The notes beneath the pieces were generated by a model, which worked only from the letters and a program-made list of their open reading frames with translations, made no database searches and was not told the DNA's origin. Positions 38,850 through 49,351 of a stretch of DNA of 64,000 nt are shown one piece after another (within the stretch, counting starts at the first letter, position 1; every line of letters starts with the position of its first letter). Origin of the DNA: Loxodes magnus. Taxonomy: Eukaryota; Ciliophora; Karyorelictea; Loxodida; Loxodidae. The position numbers and the translations under genes were made by a program. The stretch covers positions 186,001 to 250,000 of the forward strand of contig CAMPDV010000082.1 in assembly GCA_946699065.1 (NCBI GenBank), given 5' to 3'.

Positions 38850-39495
38850 TTAAATAATAAATTAAAAGTCACTTTTATTAACTTATTCATCTTATTTTTA
38901 TCTTCATTCACTACTATTATTTCCTTATACTATTAGCCTATATAATTATCAATACTCTCACTCAATGATCTATGTGGTCATTATGATGGTATATTTAGGC
39001 TAGATGAATGGAACAAATAATAGAAGTATAAAAATAATAATAATATTATACTATTTGCATTTCTTAGAAATAAGCTATTTACTTATTAAACTCTATAAGT
39101 TATATAGAACTAATCTTTCTTAATTTTAAGCTGTTAATTATTAACTTCTTTAGAAATTATTGTTCTTTTTAATGCTTTACATCTAGTTTAATTTACTAAT
39201 TTATTTGCTTGAAAATAAAGAGATTTATAATACTTGCTTATAATAATGGTCTAGAGTAGCAAAGGTTAAAATAATATATAAGCATTTAATTCTATAATTA
39301 ATTATGCAAAGCTAATTTATTAGAAACATTTACAATCTTCTTATCTTTACTAGAAGATTACTTTACTTGCAGCATCAAATACTTCTTATATATAAATGCT
39401 TATTAAATTTAGTGAGAGTGAATTACAGAAATGTAAAGGTTAAAGCTTAGAATAAAAGATAAATTATAGAGCTTAGCAAAAATAAGTTAAAATTT
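38850..39495. other. 3' flank of the USP gene, frame open but noncoding-looking
   Basis: On the minus strand the USP frame continues here to the first in-frame TGA at 38962-38964, but the translated sequence is Ile/Tyr/Leu/Gln-rich with no family likeness and intergenic composition. Confidence 0.5.
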
Positions 39496-41166
39496 TTAAA
39501 TGTTTATTCTTTCATAAAAGAGAATGTAGGCTTCAGACATTAGTACATTTTTTTCTGCTACTACATGAACTGTACTATCTGAACAATAGCTCCATACATC
39601 TTAATTGTCTTTTGTATAAGCAATGTAATGTCCAAAATTCATATTTCCAGAGTGATTAACAACAGCATAGAGTTAGTACTTGTAATCTTCCATTTAACTA
39701 GTTTCTTTTAGTATTGTAAAGTCGTTCATATTTAATTCAATCGGAAATTAAATTCTCTTGCTGTTCTTTCAAATTTAATACCCTGAATTTTTGAATCTTT
39801 TTAAGTGAATAGTGAGAATTTTAGGAAGTTAGTATAAAGTAAATCTTCTTAAGCAATTTTTCCTTATTTCGCATTTTTCACAAGTATATTTATCTTGAAT
39901 CATTTCAGTGCAAGTAAATTACTATAAGCAACCCTCTAAAGTTTCTTTATCTAAATTATTTAATTCAGGAGGATATCATATCTTCTCATCTTCATTTAGT
40001 TCAGGGACGTTTTCTATCTCCACTTAAGTTCTTTCCTTTTATTCATTTCTTGTATATTAAACTTTCTCTTAGTTCTCTGCTTTATTTTTATTTTTCTTCT
40101 TTTTCTTTTCTTACTCTCCAGGAATTTCCAAAGAAATATCTAAAAAAGGATCAAAAGTTCTTGATTAATTTTAGCAATTCAGACAAGTGACAGTTGAGCA
40201 TAAATAACCCTGAAAAGTTCTTTCTACAACTGTTTTTTCTTTATTTTTTGAAATTTTTCGGGCTTCTGTTGATAATCCATCCAGTAAGAATCTTAATAAT
40301 TCGTGAGCGTCCTATTGACCTTTTCCTTAAAAAAGAGAGCAAAATTTTCTTACTTATTATAATAAAATTTAAGGATTAACAGTTCCATGACTCTCTTAAT
40401 TTAATTCTTTTAAAACTGTTTTGAATTTTTCGTTCATTGAAGGGAGTTTTTTTTCACCTAACTCTACTACATATCTCTAGATTAGTGGTTTTGTTACAGA
40501 AAGAGATTATAAAACAGAATTAAAATAGCAAGTATTTCCAAGATTAGCTAATCCTCTTTTATGTATTTGCTTTTTATTAAGAGCTTTCTAACTTTTGCTA
40601 CTATTATTAGGCTACTGATTTTATATTTCACTCTCTTTCTTTTTTTCTTCTTCTTCTTCTTCTTATTTCTCTTCCTCTCCCTCATCAGCATCACTATTGG
40701 AGTTTTCTTCTTTTTCTTCAATCTTATTAATTATTTATTTAGTGATTTACTCTTCAAAATATAAATTTTTATCTTTTTTACGAAATTTATCGACTATTGA
40801 AACTAATTCTGCATGAAACTAAGACATTTCCTCTTGTTAATCTTCTTCTTATTCATCTTCCTAGAGATCTAAAAAAAAATTTTAGCATTTTCCGCAATAA
40901 ACATATAAACTGCAAATTGATATTCTTAATCCATGCTATTACCTCTCTTAATGCTACTATATATGTTCTTCGCATAGAATTTGCATGCATTGTAAGCATA
41001 TGCAAGGCTTCTTACAATTTGGCTATTCTTAATTCTTTTTCTTATCTTTCTTAGTTTTTTTCTAAGGCATTGAATTACAATCATTGCAAACACTGTATGA
41101 AGCATTCTAAGCCATATAATTAGACAACTTTTTAAGTTCAAGCTATTTCCAATGTTTGCAAGACAT
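39496..41166 (-). CDS. ZnF-UBP ubiquitin carboxyl-terminal hydrolase (USP16/45-like)
   Basis: A 556-residue reading from ATG (41164-41166). Residues 1-~110 form a ZnF-UBP: MSCKHWKQLELKK, CNDCNS, CICLQCMQILCEEHIQQH, LYVYCGKC, which binds the free ubiquitin tail. An acidic linker with a poly-Glu run follows. The peptidase domain has the Cys box GLANLGNTCYFNSVLQSL (~residue 205), QQDAHELLRFLLDGLS, zinc pairs CLNC and CEKC, ILTIHLKRFK, the His box NHSGNMNFGHYIAY (~504), and ends SEAYILFYERI, the usual C-terminus of USPs. Directly after comes TAA (39496-39498) and there is no in-frame TGA for another 178 codons. Active-site residues are intact. It removes ubiquitin from proteins. Confidence 0.93.
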
Positions 41167-41595
41167 TTATAGAAATTTTAAAAGGTAGCTTAATTCTTAA
41201 ATTACATAGCCCTCTATTTAAATAAGCAGCCTATTTGCTACGATTTCTAATATCTGCCTTATAATATTTTATTCTATAATTTAACATTCTATCAATCTCA
41301 CTCTTTCTATATAAGTCAACTATTTCCTATGCTATCTACTCCTTTATAAAATAGTATAATACATTACTATTATAAAAGCTACAGCATATTCTTTATTATT
41401 ATACCAGAGCAATTTAGAATGCTTACATTATATTTATTATAACAAAATAGCTATACCATCTGTTGTAGTGTGTACCAGTTAGTATGTCCTTGATATTAAG
41501 TTATGGTTTTGAAGAAAAGAATAGTAGTGATTTCCCTATGAGATAGATTTAGTTTATTAAAGTGGTTTGGTAATTATAGAAATATTAAATATTTA
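41167..41595. other. divergent intergenic region
   Basis: Spacer between the USP gene (minus) and the next plus-strand gene. A+T-rich, no feature recognised. Confidence 0.5.
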
Positions 41596-42606
41596 ATGTC
41601 TAGAAAATAAAGACCCTTTACTTCTGGTAGAACATACAGAGTTGTTCAACCTATTAAAAGGACAACTACGTCTCAAGATTCCAAAAAGCCTAATATTTAT
41701 AAGTTTGTAGAGGAGATGAAAAGAATATAGCTAGAAAAGGAAGAGATAGAGTAAAACTTGACTTTTTAAGAGAAATGCTTAGAAAATTCACCTGAGGTTG
41801 CTTAGTCCTTTACTTTTAATTATGCAAAGACTCCTACTCCTAAATCATAAGAGAACATTCCTAATAACTCTAAAATGAAGTAAAATTTACTTTATGCCGG
41901 AGTAAAATCTCGAGCACTCTCAAATTCATCTCGTTAAAGAAATTATTAAGGCCTTTATTCAGCAAATTAAACTCCAAGAAGAGGTCAAAAAATTACTCTG
42001 ACTTAAGAATTTTATGCTCCTAGAAAAGGAATGGTACATACATGAGATCTTTGAACAAAAGCAGAAAAAGTAGCAGTTACTAAGTGATTGCAAAAGCAAT
42101 ATTCATTTTTTAGAGATTTAATGAGTACAGATAACTTTAAATAGCAGCATATTTATGAAGATTTTTAGAAATACAATTATGCTAGCAATGAAAGGCTTAC
42201 ATAAAGACTCAATAACCCCTAGAAATTCAAAATATTTGATAAAAGAGCAGTTACAAATGCAGACGAATAGATTTAAGAACCTATAGAGATACAAATAAAA
42301 CCTAAAAATTAAGAATTAGCAAATAGTCGATTTGTAAGATTTAAAACTCATAATTCTTCTTCAATCTATTCAATGAAAGATAGTATAGCATAGTCAAGCG
42401 TTTAAAAAGCGAAAACATGTAATGAAAATAATAATTTTTAAGCTAACCTTAAAAGAATTATGCAGGACTGCGACGATTAAATTCTTGCAAGTAAAGATAT
42501 CGAAAATCGAATACAAGAATTATCGGAAATGCTCGAAAGGCAAGAAAGAGAACAGCGGCGATAGTTTTTTAATCGCAAAGTGCATTTTAAGCAATCAAAC
42601 CAATGA
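41596..42606 (+). CDS. basic, partly disordered protein, unknown
   Basis: 336 residues from MSRKQRPFTSGRTYRVVQPI to TGA 42604-42606, no intron. Mostly basic and disordered, with a central folded-looking part (FYAPRKGMVHTWDLWTKAEK, WLQKQYSFFRDLM) and a C-terminal coiled coil (IMQDCDDQILASKDIENRIQ). TGA gives three of the Trp in the central part. Size and composition suit a ciliary or cortical protein; no family recognised. Confidence 0.7.
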
Positions 42607-42772
42607 GTTTTTTTATTAATTTCCTTTCTTGAAAGACAAATAAAGTTAATATTTTAGAACTTTTATTATAATAACATTTTTTATTATAGACTAACTAAAC
42701 GAAATATATAATTTTTATATATTTTCATTCTTATTAAATACTTTAATTCATAAATAAATAAATTTGATTATA

Positions 42773-42803
42773 GAGCGCGTAGCACCTCGTTGGTGCGCAG
42801 CTC
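42773..42803 (-). repeat. GC-rich 3' stem-loop of the LINE
   Basis: A 31-nt, strongly GC-rich inverted repeat in otherwise A+T-rich DNA. GAGC at one end pairs with GCTC at the other, and GCACC pairs with GGTGC around a TCGT-type loop. It lies between the ORF2 stop and the ATTT-type tail, where stringent LINEs keep the hairpin their reverse transcriptase binds. Confidence 0.55.
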
Positions 42804-42816
42804 TTTAATAAATGTT

Positions 42817-43430
42817 TCAATACATGTCAATTTCTTCAAGTAAGCCTTCAGGTAATAAAAATTATTCTCTTATTAGTTCCATATATTCATCATTTTCTTC
42901 TTCATTATCTCTTGTTCTTCTGTCTTCTATCTATCTACGTTTTATTGACTCTTTATTACAAGCGTCTATTATTTTTTTTTACATACTTTGCTAATTTTCG
43001 TTTCTAATTATTTTCTTCTTAATCAAGCTTTTATAAACTCATAAAAACTATCCTTTTCCTGCTCTATAATATTTTCCTATTTCTTTTTTTAATTCAATTT
43101 TCTTTTCTAAGTATCCTTTTTTTCTTTTTTCTAATATGTTTTTGATATAATCTTTTATTATCAAGTCAGTTTTAGCTCTTTTTTACTCTTCTTAGGTTCT
43201 AATGAATTTTTCGAATTTGGCCGTACCTCATATTATATCAAATAGCTCCATTCCTTGTCTCTCTAATCCTATTGTTCTTAACTTTCTAATACATATTTAT
43301 CTACTTTCTTTGTATTCTTAGCATTTTTCTATGATATGCCTTTCGTTTTCTCTTGCATCATTACAGAAAGGGCATTTGCTTGTCGCAACTAGATGTCTTT
43401 CTTTTAAACAATATAATAAACAGACTTACA
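42817..43430 (-). pseudogene. LINE ORF2 C-terminal fragment
   Basis: About 205 codons open on the minus strand, ending at TGA 42817-42819. The key motif is CPFCNDARENERHIIEKC, a CxxC...H...C finger of the kind found after the reverse transcriptase in many LINEs, preceded by LKERHLVATSK and followed by Lys/Arg/Glu-rich helices. It reads well with TAA/TAG=Gln and TGA=Trp, so it is adapted to this code and not very decayed. It lacks the endonuclease and RT domains. Confidence 0.6.
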
Positions 43431-43440
43431 TTAATTATGC

Positions 43441-44189
43441 TATTTGATAAAATACACCTAATGCATTTAATCCCAAACTATTAAATGTATAAACTATTGA
43501 TAGTAAAATATATGAGGCTTAGCTATAATGTAAGTTATTCATTTTAATAAAAAAGTAGTTGCTACTTACTAAATTATATTTTCTTTAATCAAATTATTTC
43601 TTAAATACTTAAATATTTATTTTAAGCTACTATTGGCTTAGTTTATAGATACTATCTTTGTTTAATTAAACTAATATTATAAATATGAGATGATAGTGCT
43701 AAGCTCATATTTTAACTTTTTTCCTATATTAAAAGTATAATATTAGCAACTATTAATTTTAATGCTTACAGTAAATTTATTAATTTATCTTAAAGGCTTT
43801 TACTATAATACTCCAATTATTGCTATATCATCCATGCTTTTGTTCTAAAGAAATAGTTAGATGTTTACTTTTCAAATGATTAATTTAACATTTAATCTTA
43901 TTCTTTTACTTAGATTTAATTGCATATCTAAGCTAAATAATTTGTAAGCTTTAACATTCCTATTTTATTTTCTTTAATCTATCAATAAGATAAAAGCACA
44001 TGCAGCTATAATTAAAAAGCTTTTAGTTTAATTAAAACTATTGAAGCTTGATTATACTTACTATTGAAAGAAATCTGTCTTAAGTTGATTTAAGAAACCT
44101 AGTATTTAAATAGAAAATAACTATAAGCTGCAGTTTAATATTTCTAAGCTATATGAAAGCTAATAATTTGCTTCTTTAATTTATTTAAA
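43441..44189. other. intergenic, no gene seen
   Basis: A+T-rich spacer upstream of the HslV gene. No mitochondrial-type presequence frame was found joined to HslV. Confidence 0.5.
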
Positions 44190-44729
44190 ATGTGAAGAAG
44201 TACTACAATTTTGGCTGTAAAGAGACATAACAAGCTAGTCATGATGGGAGATGGATAAGCTACTAAAGGCACAATTGCATGAAAAACTAATGTTAACTAA
44301 AAAGTAAGAAAGATTTAAAATGACGTACTCTGTGGATTTGCTGGGTCTGCTGCTGATTGCTTTGGATTACTTGAAAAGCTGGAAAAATATTTAGAGAAAT
44401 ATCCCTAGCAAACTCTCAGAGCTTGTGTAAATTTCTCAAAAAACTGGAGAACTGATAAAATAATGAGGAGATATGAAGCTGAATTACTAATAGCTGATAA
44501 AGATCTTTTAGTTGAATTAGATGGAAGTGGAAATTTAATTGAAGCCGAACATGATTGCTATGCTATTGGCTCAGGTGCTCCTTATGCATATGCTGCAGCT
44601 CGAGCTCTCATTTCTTATGATCCAAAATTAGATGCAGAAGAAATAGCAGAAAGATCTATGAAAATAGCAGCAGATCTATGCATATACACTAACTCTAATT
44701 TCGTAAAAGAAGTTCTGACTTTTCAGTGA
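44190..44729 (+). CDS. hslV: HslV, ATP-dependent protease peptidase subunit
   Basis: 179 residues, the normal bacterial length. The frame begins ATG TGA AGA AGT ACT ACA, read Met-Trp-Arg-Ser before TTILAVKRH, whose first Thr is the catalytic N-terminal Thr after processing. Further blocks are GDGQATKG, VRKIQNDVLCGFAGSAADC, NWRTDKIMRRYEAELLIAD, AIGSGAPYAYAAARAL and AADLCIYTN. HslV forms two hexameric rings with the AAA+ unfoldase HslU; in protists it is mitochondrial. No targeting peptide is evident from this start. Ends at TGA 44727-44729. HslU is not in the window. Confidence 0.93.
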
Positions 44730-45219
44730 TCTAACTCAAAATTGCAATTTTTGACTTCATAAATAACCTTATTAATAATTTTAATATTCTATTCCTATCA
44801 CTCTTAAGCATTCAACTTTATACCTGTTCTATATATCACTCTTTATAGCAAACTTAGAGTAAAATGCTTTAGCATAACTGGTGTTACACTCTAATATCTA
44901 TAGACTCATTTATTATATGCTTATTTGGAATAATAGGAAGTAGATTGATTAAGTTACATTCAATAAGTTAAAGATAAAACATATCCAAGAAGTTTAATTT
45001 TGTATCTATTTGCTAAAATTAAATTGAAAAAGTTAGAAATATCTTTATAACTCATTATAACTAAGTAATATAGATTTTAAAGATATGATAAATATCTAGT
45101 TGTTAGGATCTTAAATATGAGTAAGAATTGGAATAGAATAGAAAGGGATTTAATAAAAGGGAGATAGTAAGTATTTCATTAATTTTAAAATATTTAAAGG
45201 TTTAAGTAGTTTAAATATC
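44730..45219. other. convergent intergenic region
   Basis: A+T-rich gap between the 3' ends of HslV (plus) and uS10 (minus). Nothing recognised. Confidence 0.5.
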
Positions 45220-45585
45220 TCATACATCAGCAATAACTAATTCAATTTCTACACCTGGATCGATTGTCACGTTTGTAACTTACTTGATGGTTTCTGAAGG
45301 ACAAATTAAAGTGATGACTCTCTTGTGAATTCTCATTTCCCATCTGTCAAAAGTTGCTGTTCCGTTTCCGCAAGGACTCTTTCTGCAAGTGAGTCTCAAT
45401 GTTTTTGTTGGATATCGCACTGGTCCTTTAACATCAAGCTTTCTTTCTTTTGCTGATTTCACAAGATTGGAAGCTACATTTTCAAGAGCTCGGACATCAC
45501 GGGATGTTAGGGTAAAGCGAATTCTGCTGGGTTTCTCGTCCAAAGCTTCTCCCTTTCCCTTTGTCTTCTCAGTCGGCTCTTCCAT
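45220..45585 (-). CDS. RPS20: 40S ribosomal protein uS10 (RPS20)
   Basis: 121 residues, like other eukaryotic RPS20 proteins (about 119). Conserved blocks: [57 protein letters not shown], and the acidic C-terminus [16 protein letters not shown] before TGA 45220-45222. The gene is conspicuously GC-richer than its surroundings and mostly avoids TAA/TAG for Gln, as expected for a highly expressed gene. It sits in the beak of the small ribosomal subunit. No intron seen. Confidence 0.97.
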
Positions 45586-46910
45586 TTTTATTCTAAAATG
45601 TAATAAACTAATAATTATTCTTAGTTCTACCTTTATTTCTTCTACCTATCTTCTTCTATTTTCCTAGAAAGGTGCTGAGCAATAAAAACGATTTATTACT
45701 TATGCATATAAAGATAGATATCTTAAACTAATTAATCTAAGCAAAGTAAAAGGTATTATATTAGCTTAATCAGAAGCTTAAATTTAATTAAGATAAACAG
45801 CTTAATATTTAATAGCTTAAAAGCTAAAATATAGGAATTAAGTTGAATACTACTCTAACACACTAACTTATTAAATAAATTATATACAAGCTTAATCCTT
45901 ATAGTAAGGTAATTATAAAGCATTATAATTAATTATCTTATATAAAACATACTAAGCTAGGAATATTATAAATTAGCAAATAAATCAAGCAATTGCTTAA
46001 AGTGGAATATATTTATTCATTTTTGTAATTTTATCCTCTAAAAACGTATTAATTATAATAGAATAAGCTTAGTATATTACTAGCATACTATGCTTTTATT
46101 TATTACCTAGAAATCATTATTTATATATAATATTTCTTATAATAACAGTGATATTTTTCTATCGTTCTAATAAACAATTCAAATATTTTAAATAAGCATT
46201 TAAAAGTTATCTTTGGTAATTTGCAAAACCAAGGAACATTTATATGATTATTTCATAGTTTAAAGATCTTAATAAGTAATAGTTAATAAACAATTATAAG
46301 TTTAACTTATATAGTATAAAGTTTATTAAAAAATAGTATCTTAAAGGCATATTTAATAAGAAGGAAAAGATATGTTCTGCTAAGTAAATAAATTAATCTT
46401 AGCTAAAATTTGAAATTAAATAATTGCTTTGAGAGTTTTGATAAGTTAAGAATATTGATAATTTATTTTATCCTTGGTTAAAGAAGAACAACTTAATCAA
46501 AGAGATATTTGGTAGGAATTAAGTTATGCAGCTTAATATAGGATGCTTGAAGTTTTATTATTTTAATACTAGCAGTGTAATTTTAGCTTTCAAAAGTAAA
46601 GATATAGAGAAACTTTTATTCGTAAAAGTCTAAAAAAAAATCTTTAAAATTTGCTTTTAGAGCAAGTTACTTAATGTTGTAAACTAGCGATATACTAAAT
46701 GAATTAATCGTTTGTTATTTCATAGCAAGCTTAAGCAAGAAATAATATAGATATTATATCATAATTATCTTTTAATTATTATTGAAAGGGAAGAAGCATC
46801 TTAACTTTTAAGAATTGTAAATATAATAATTAGAATTAAGAATTATTTCCTACTATATAAAATAAGCATAATTCATCCCAAATTAAAAGAATCAAACCAG
46901 TTTAATTATA
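45586..46910. other. intergenic, no gene seen
   Basis: 1.3 kb A+T-rich region. A minus-strand frame extending from the MIT-like gene stays open into it as far as a TGA at 46590-46592, but the translation has noncoding character. Confidence 0.45.
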
Positions 46911-47765
46911 TTAAAACTTAATGTTTAGGAATGAACTTGCTTTCTGTTTAGCAAAGCTGACTAGCAGAAGGTTTATGTCTTTAAATATGAAGTTTAGAAT
47001 AGTCTAACTAAAGAATTGGCTAATTTTTTCAAGTTGCTACAGGTTTCCTTCATTTTTCTCATTTAGTATCCATTAATTAAAAACTTGACTTATTTGAAAC
47101 AATTTTTTTAAGTTTTCAATGTATTTTTCTAGGCTTATTGGTTTTTGCTTCTATTTGGTTTTAGGGCTTTTTTTTGAAAAACTTTATGAAAGTTCATTTC
47201 CTTATGACAGAAAGGGAATAGCCTAACAAAGTTACAGATAGATTTGATCACATTAATTGATAAAGGTCTGAATATTTGCCTTCTTATCTGATAAAGAGTA
47301 AGTTTCTTTTTGTAAATTAATGATTGCCTCATTTAAGTTTTCAAGCTGTTCTGTTTTGCTTGAAAGCTAAGGAATCTCAACATTTTATTGCAATCAAACT
47401 TCTTTCTTGATATACAAGTTAGTAGCTATAAGTCCTCCTTCATTCATTGATTTCAAAAGCAATCTCATAATTCAAAAAGGCTTTAAATTGATATCTGAAG
47501 GTGAATTTTCTATTTTTTAAGGTTCTTCTTGTAGTCACTAATTCGCTTCTAAGTCAGAGATTCTTTCAAGGAACTGCTTAATTTACATGCGAAATATAAT
47601 CTTAACATCTTCTGTATTTTCTGGCTTATGAAGAAAAGATGCTAGTGAGTTTATTACTTCTTTATATATAAGTAGAGCTTCTTCCTTCTTTCCTGCTTGC
47701 TCCATCTAAAGAGCGAATTAAGCTTGTTTGAGGGTATTTTCAATGCAATCCTACTAAGACTCCAT
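46911..47765 (-). CDS. possible MIT-domain protein
   Basis: From ATG (47763-47765): residues ~8-45 (ALQMEQAGKKEEALLIYKEV) resemble an MIT three-helix domain, which binds ESCRT-III tails or microtubules. A second ordered block, LKPFWIMRLLLKSMNEGG and LYIKKEVWLQQNVEIPQLS, follows, then a coiled coil. Coding character fades near the TAA at 46911-46913 (about 284 residues); the first in-frame TGA is 320 bp farther on. The role would be endosomal sorting or cytoskeletal attachment if the MIT reading is right. C-terminus uncertain. Confidence 0.6.
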
Positions 47766-48385
47766 TTAAACAATGAGATAAGTTAATAGTATTTTAAAAT
47801 TAAAAGCGATATTCTTTATCAGCTTCTAATCTCTCGTTTGTAAGCATCATTTACAACTATTCACTCTATTAAACTCCTCTAAGATAGAAGACTTTAAATC
47901 ATAGCGCGCATTATTCAAAACTCTATTCAAAATAAATTTGATTTGCAGTTCTGTTTTCAAAGTTTATGAGTAGATTGGAAAAAGTAAGTTATAAGATAAA
48001 TAATAGCGATACCAACAAAGTAGATAAACTAAACTTAAAGCACAAGATAGTACTAATTAACCGTATATCAATCAAATTAATAAAATGAACAAATATGAAT
48101 AATCTTACTTTTATAAATTGAGATCTATTAAACATAGTAAAGTATGAATCTATAATTTTAATAACTTAAGATAAAATTAACAGCCTAAGTATGTAAAAAG
48201 TATAATTATTTAATATATTTAATAAGATTATACTAATTATATATAAAGTGACTAGCCATTCAAATTAATTATCTATATATAAATCAGCAACATAGCACCA
48301 AAACCAGACATAGTCTAGTTTAGTTTCTAAATATTAAATATTATTTAATTTTACCAAACTTTATACCTTTATCACTTTAATACTA
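47766..48385. other. divergent intergenic region
   Basis: A+T-rich spacer between a minus-strand and a plus-strand gene. No elements recognised. Confidence 0.5.
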
Positions 48386-48631
48386 ATGTAAACTTTAATT
48401 ATATTTAGAAAAAAAAATGTCTCGCATCAATTTGGTGAACGTTTGCTATTGCTAAAAAAATACCTTAAAAAAGATTTACAAATGCAGCTAAAATCTTATA
48501 AAGAATTGCTTACAAAATTTGAATAGAACTGTCTTTATATAAAGCAATTACTATAATAATTGTTAAGTATGCAATTAAGAAAAGAAAATATCTTAGCTTG
48601 TTTAAGTAAATCTAATTTTATATTTTTTTGA
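48386..48631 (+). CDS. possible small coiled-coil protein
   Basis: An 81-codon frame, MQTLIIFRKKNVSHQFGERL, then a Leu/Lys/Gln-rich helix (LLLLKKYLKKDLQMQLKSYK) ending at TGA 48629-48631. An overlapping ATG at 48418 in another frame gives a less protein-like reading. No family recognised. An unseen upstream exon is possible because the helix seems to begin abruptly. Confidence 0.4.
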
Positions 48632-49351
48632 TGATGCATTTGAAGAAATTAGGCTAAGGAAATATTTCTAAAGATTCTCCTACTAAAGATTAAATCAAGA
48701 GGTATATAAAAGGGAATTATAGTATGGAGATGAATCGTGAAAAATTTATTTAGCTTGTGCAGTGCAAGTTTATTAAAAAATTTATAGTTATATCTTCTTT
48801 GTCTATCATAAAGACTAAGTTTCAATATATACAATGATGCAAAAAAATATAACAAATCATACCAATTTGTTAATCTTCGTTATTTTTCATTTTTAGCTCT
48901 CAAAAACAAGGCTGTTTATCTACAAAGATAACTTTTTCTAGTTTAATTTAAATTATAGAGCTTTCGTAAAAAATGCTGACTATCTCAAAATGAAAAAAAA
49001 AGTTCCCAGTTTTCTTTACTTTAAGGATGCTGTAACAAGTAGAGAGAATAGTTGGGACTTGTATAAAGTTCTATAATAAAAGTAAGTGTGTTAGATGTGT
49101 AATGTTAATGTTATAATGTTTGCAATTAATAAATTATTAGATTAATATTTTTAAAAATTTACTCTTTATCTTAAAGATTTAGCTCTTGCTAAAGAAAAAC
49201 CAGCTAAATGGTTGGATTAATTGGAACATTTTACTAAATTTAAAGCCATATTTAAAAACCATATTAAAAAGCCATGATTAAAAACCATATTAAAAAGCCA
49301 TATTTAAAGCAAAAATGGTTTAAATAGGGACTTGCAAATAATTATTATAAA
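48632..49351. other. PEP synthase upstream region
   Basis: A+T-rich DNA containing a small tandem repeat just before the PEP synthase start (listed separately). Around 49010-49090 a purine-rich stretch stands out slightly from the background but no RNA fold was recognised. Confidence 0.4.
49241..49312 (+). repeat. ~26-bp tandem repeat upstream of PEP synthase
   Basis: Nearly three copies of a unit alternating AAAAGCCAT.TTA and AAAAACCATATTA end about 40 bp before the PEP synthase ATG. The paired GCCAT and ACCAT cores recur at regular spacing. It could be a transcription-factor binding array or chance microsatellite growth. Confidence 0.6.

Larger units (their letters stand above)
42753..43440 (-). 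mobile_element. 5'-truncated LINE fragment
   Basis: A minus-strand remnant of a non-LTR retrotransposon. It carries the C-terminal part of an ORF2-like protein, then a short 3' UTR with a GC-rich stem-loop (42773-42803), then an ATTT-type simple tail (about 42753-42767). The 5' edge is near 43440, where coding character stops. No reverse transcriptase core remains in the window, so it is a dead-on-arrival copy of about 0.7 kb. No target-site duplication could be fixed by eye. Confidence 0.65.

Noticed and set aside
38711-38911. Minus-strand frame MNEDKNKMNKLIKVTF as the start of the 37-39 kb gene
   Set aside because: It turns hydrophobic and is in a different frame from the clearly coding part; ATG at 38847-38849 opens the correct frame without any intron.
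40321-40345. Apparent frameshift in the USP gene before QQDAHELL
   Set aside because: It came from miscounting a T run; with six T the frame is continuous.
40651-40670. Trinucleotide repeat (TTC/GAA)
   Set aside because: It codes a poly-Glu run inside the USP linker and is not a separate element.
42773-42803. GC-rich hairpin as a tRNA or other RNA gene
   Set aside because: No cloverleaf arms or internal promoter boxes; its place after the LINE ORF explains it better.
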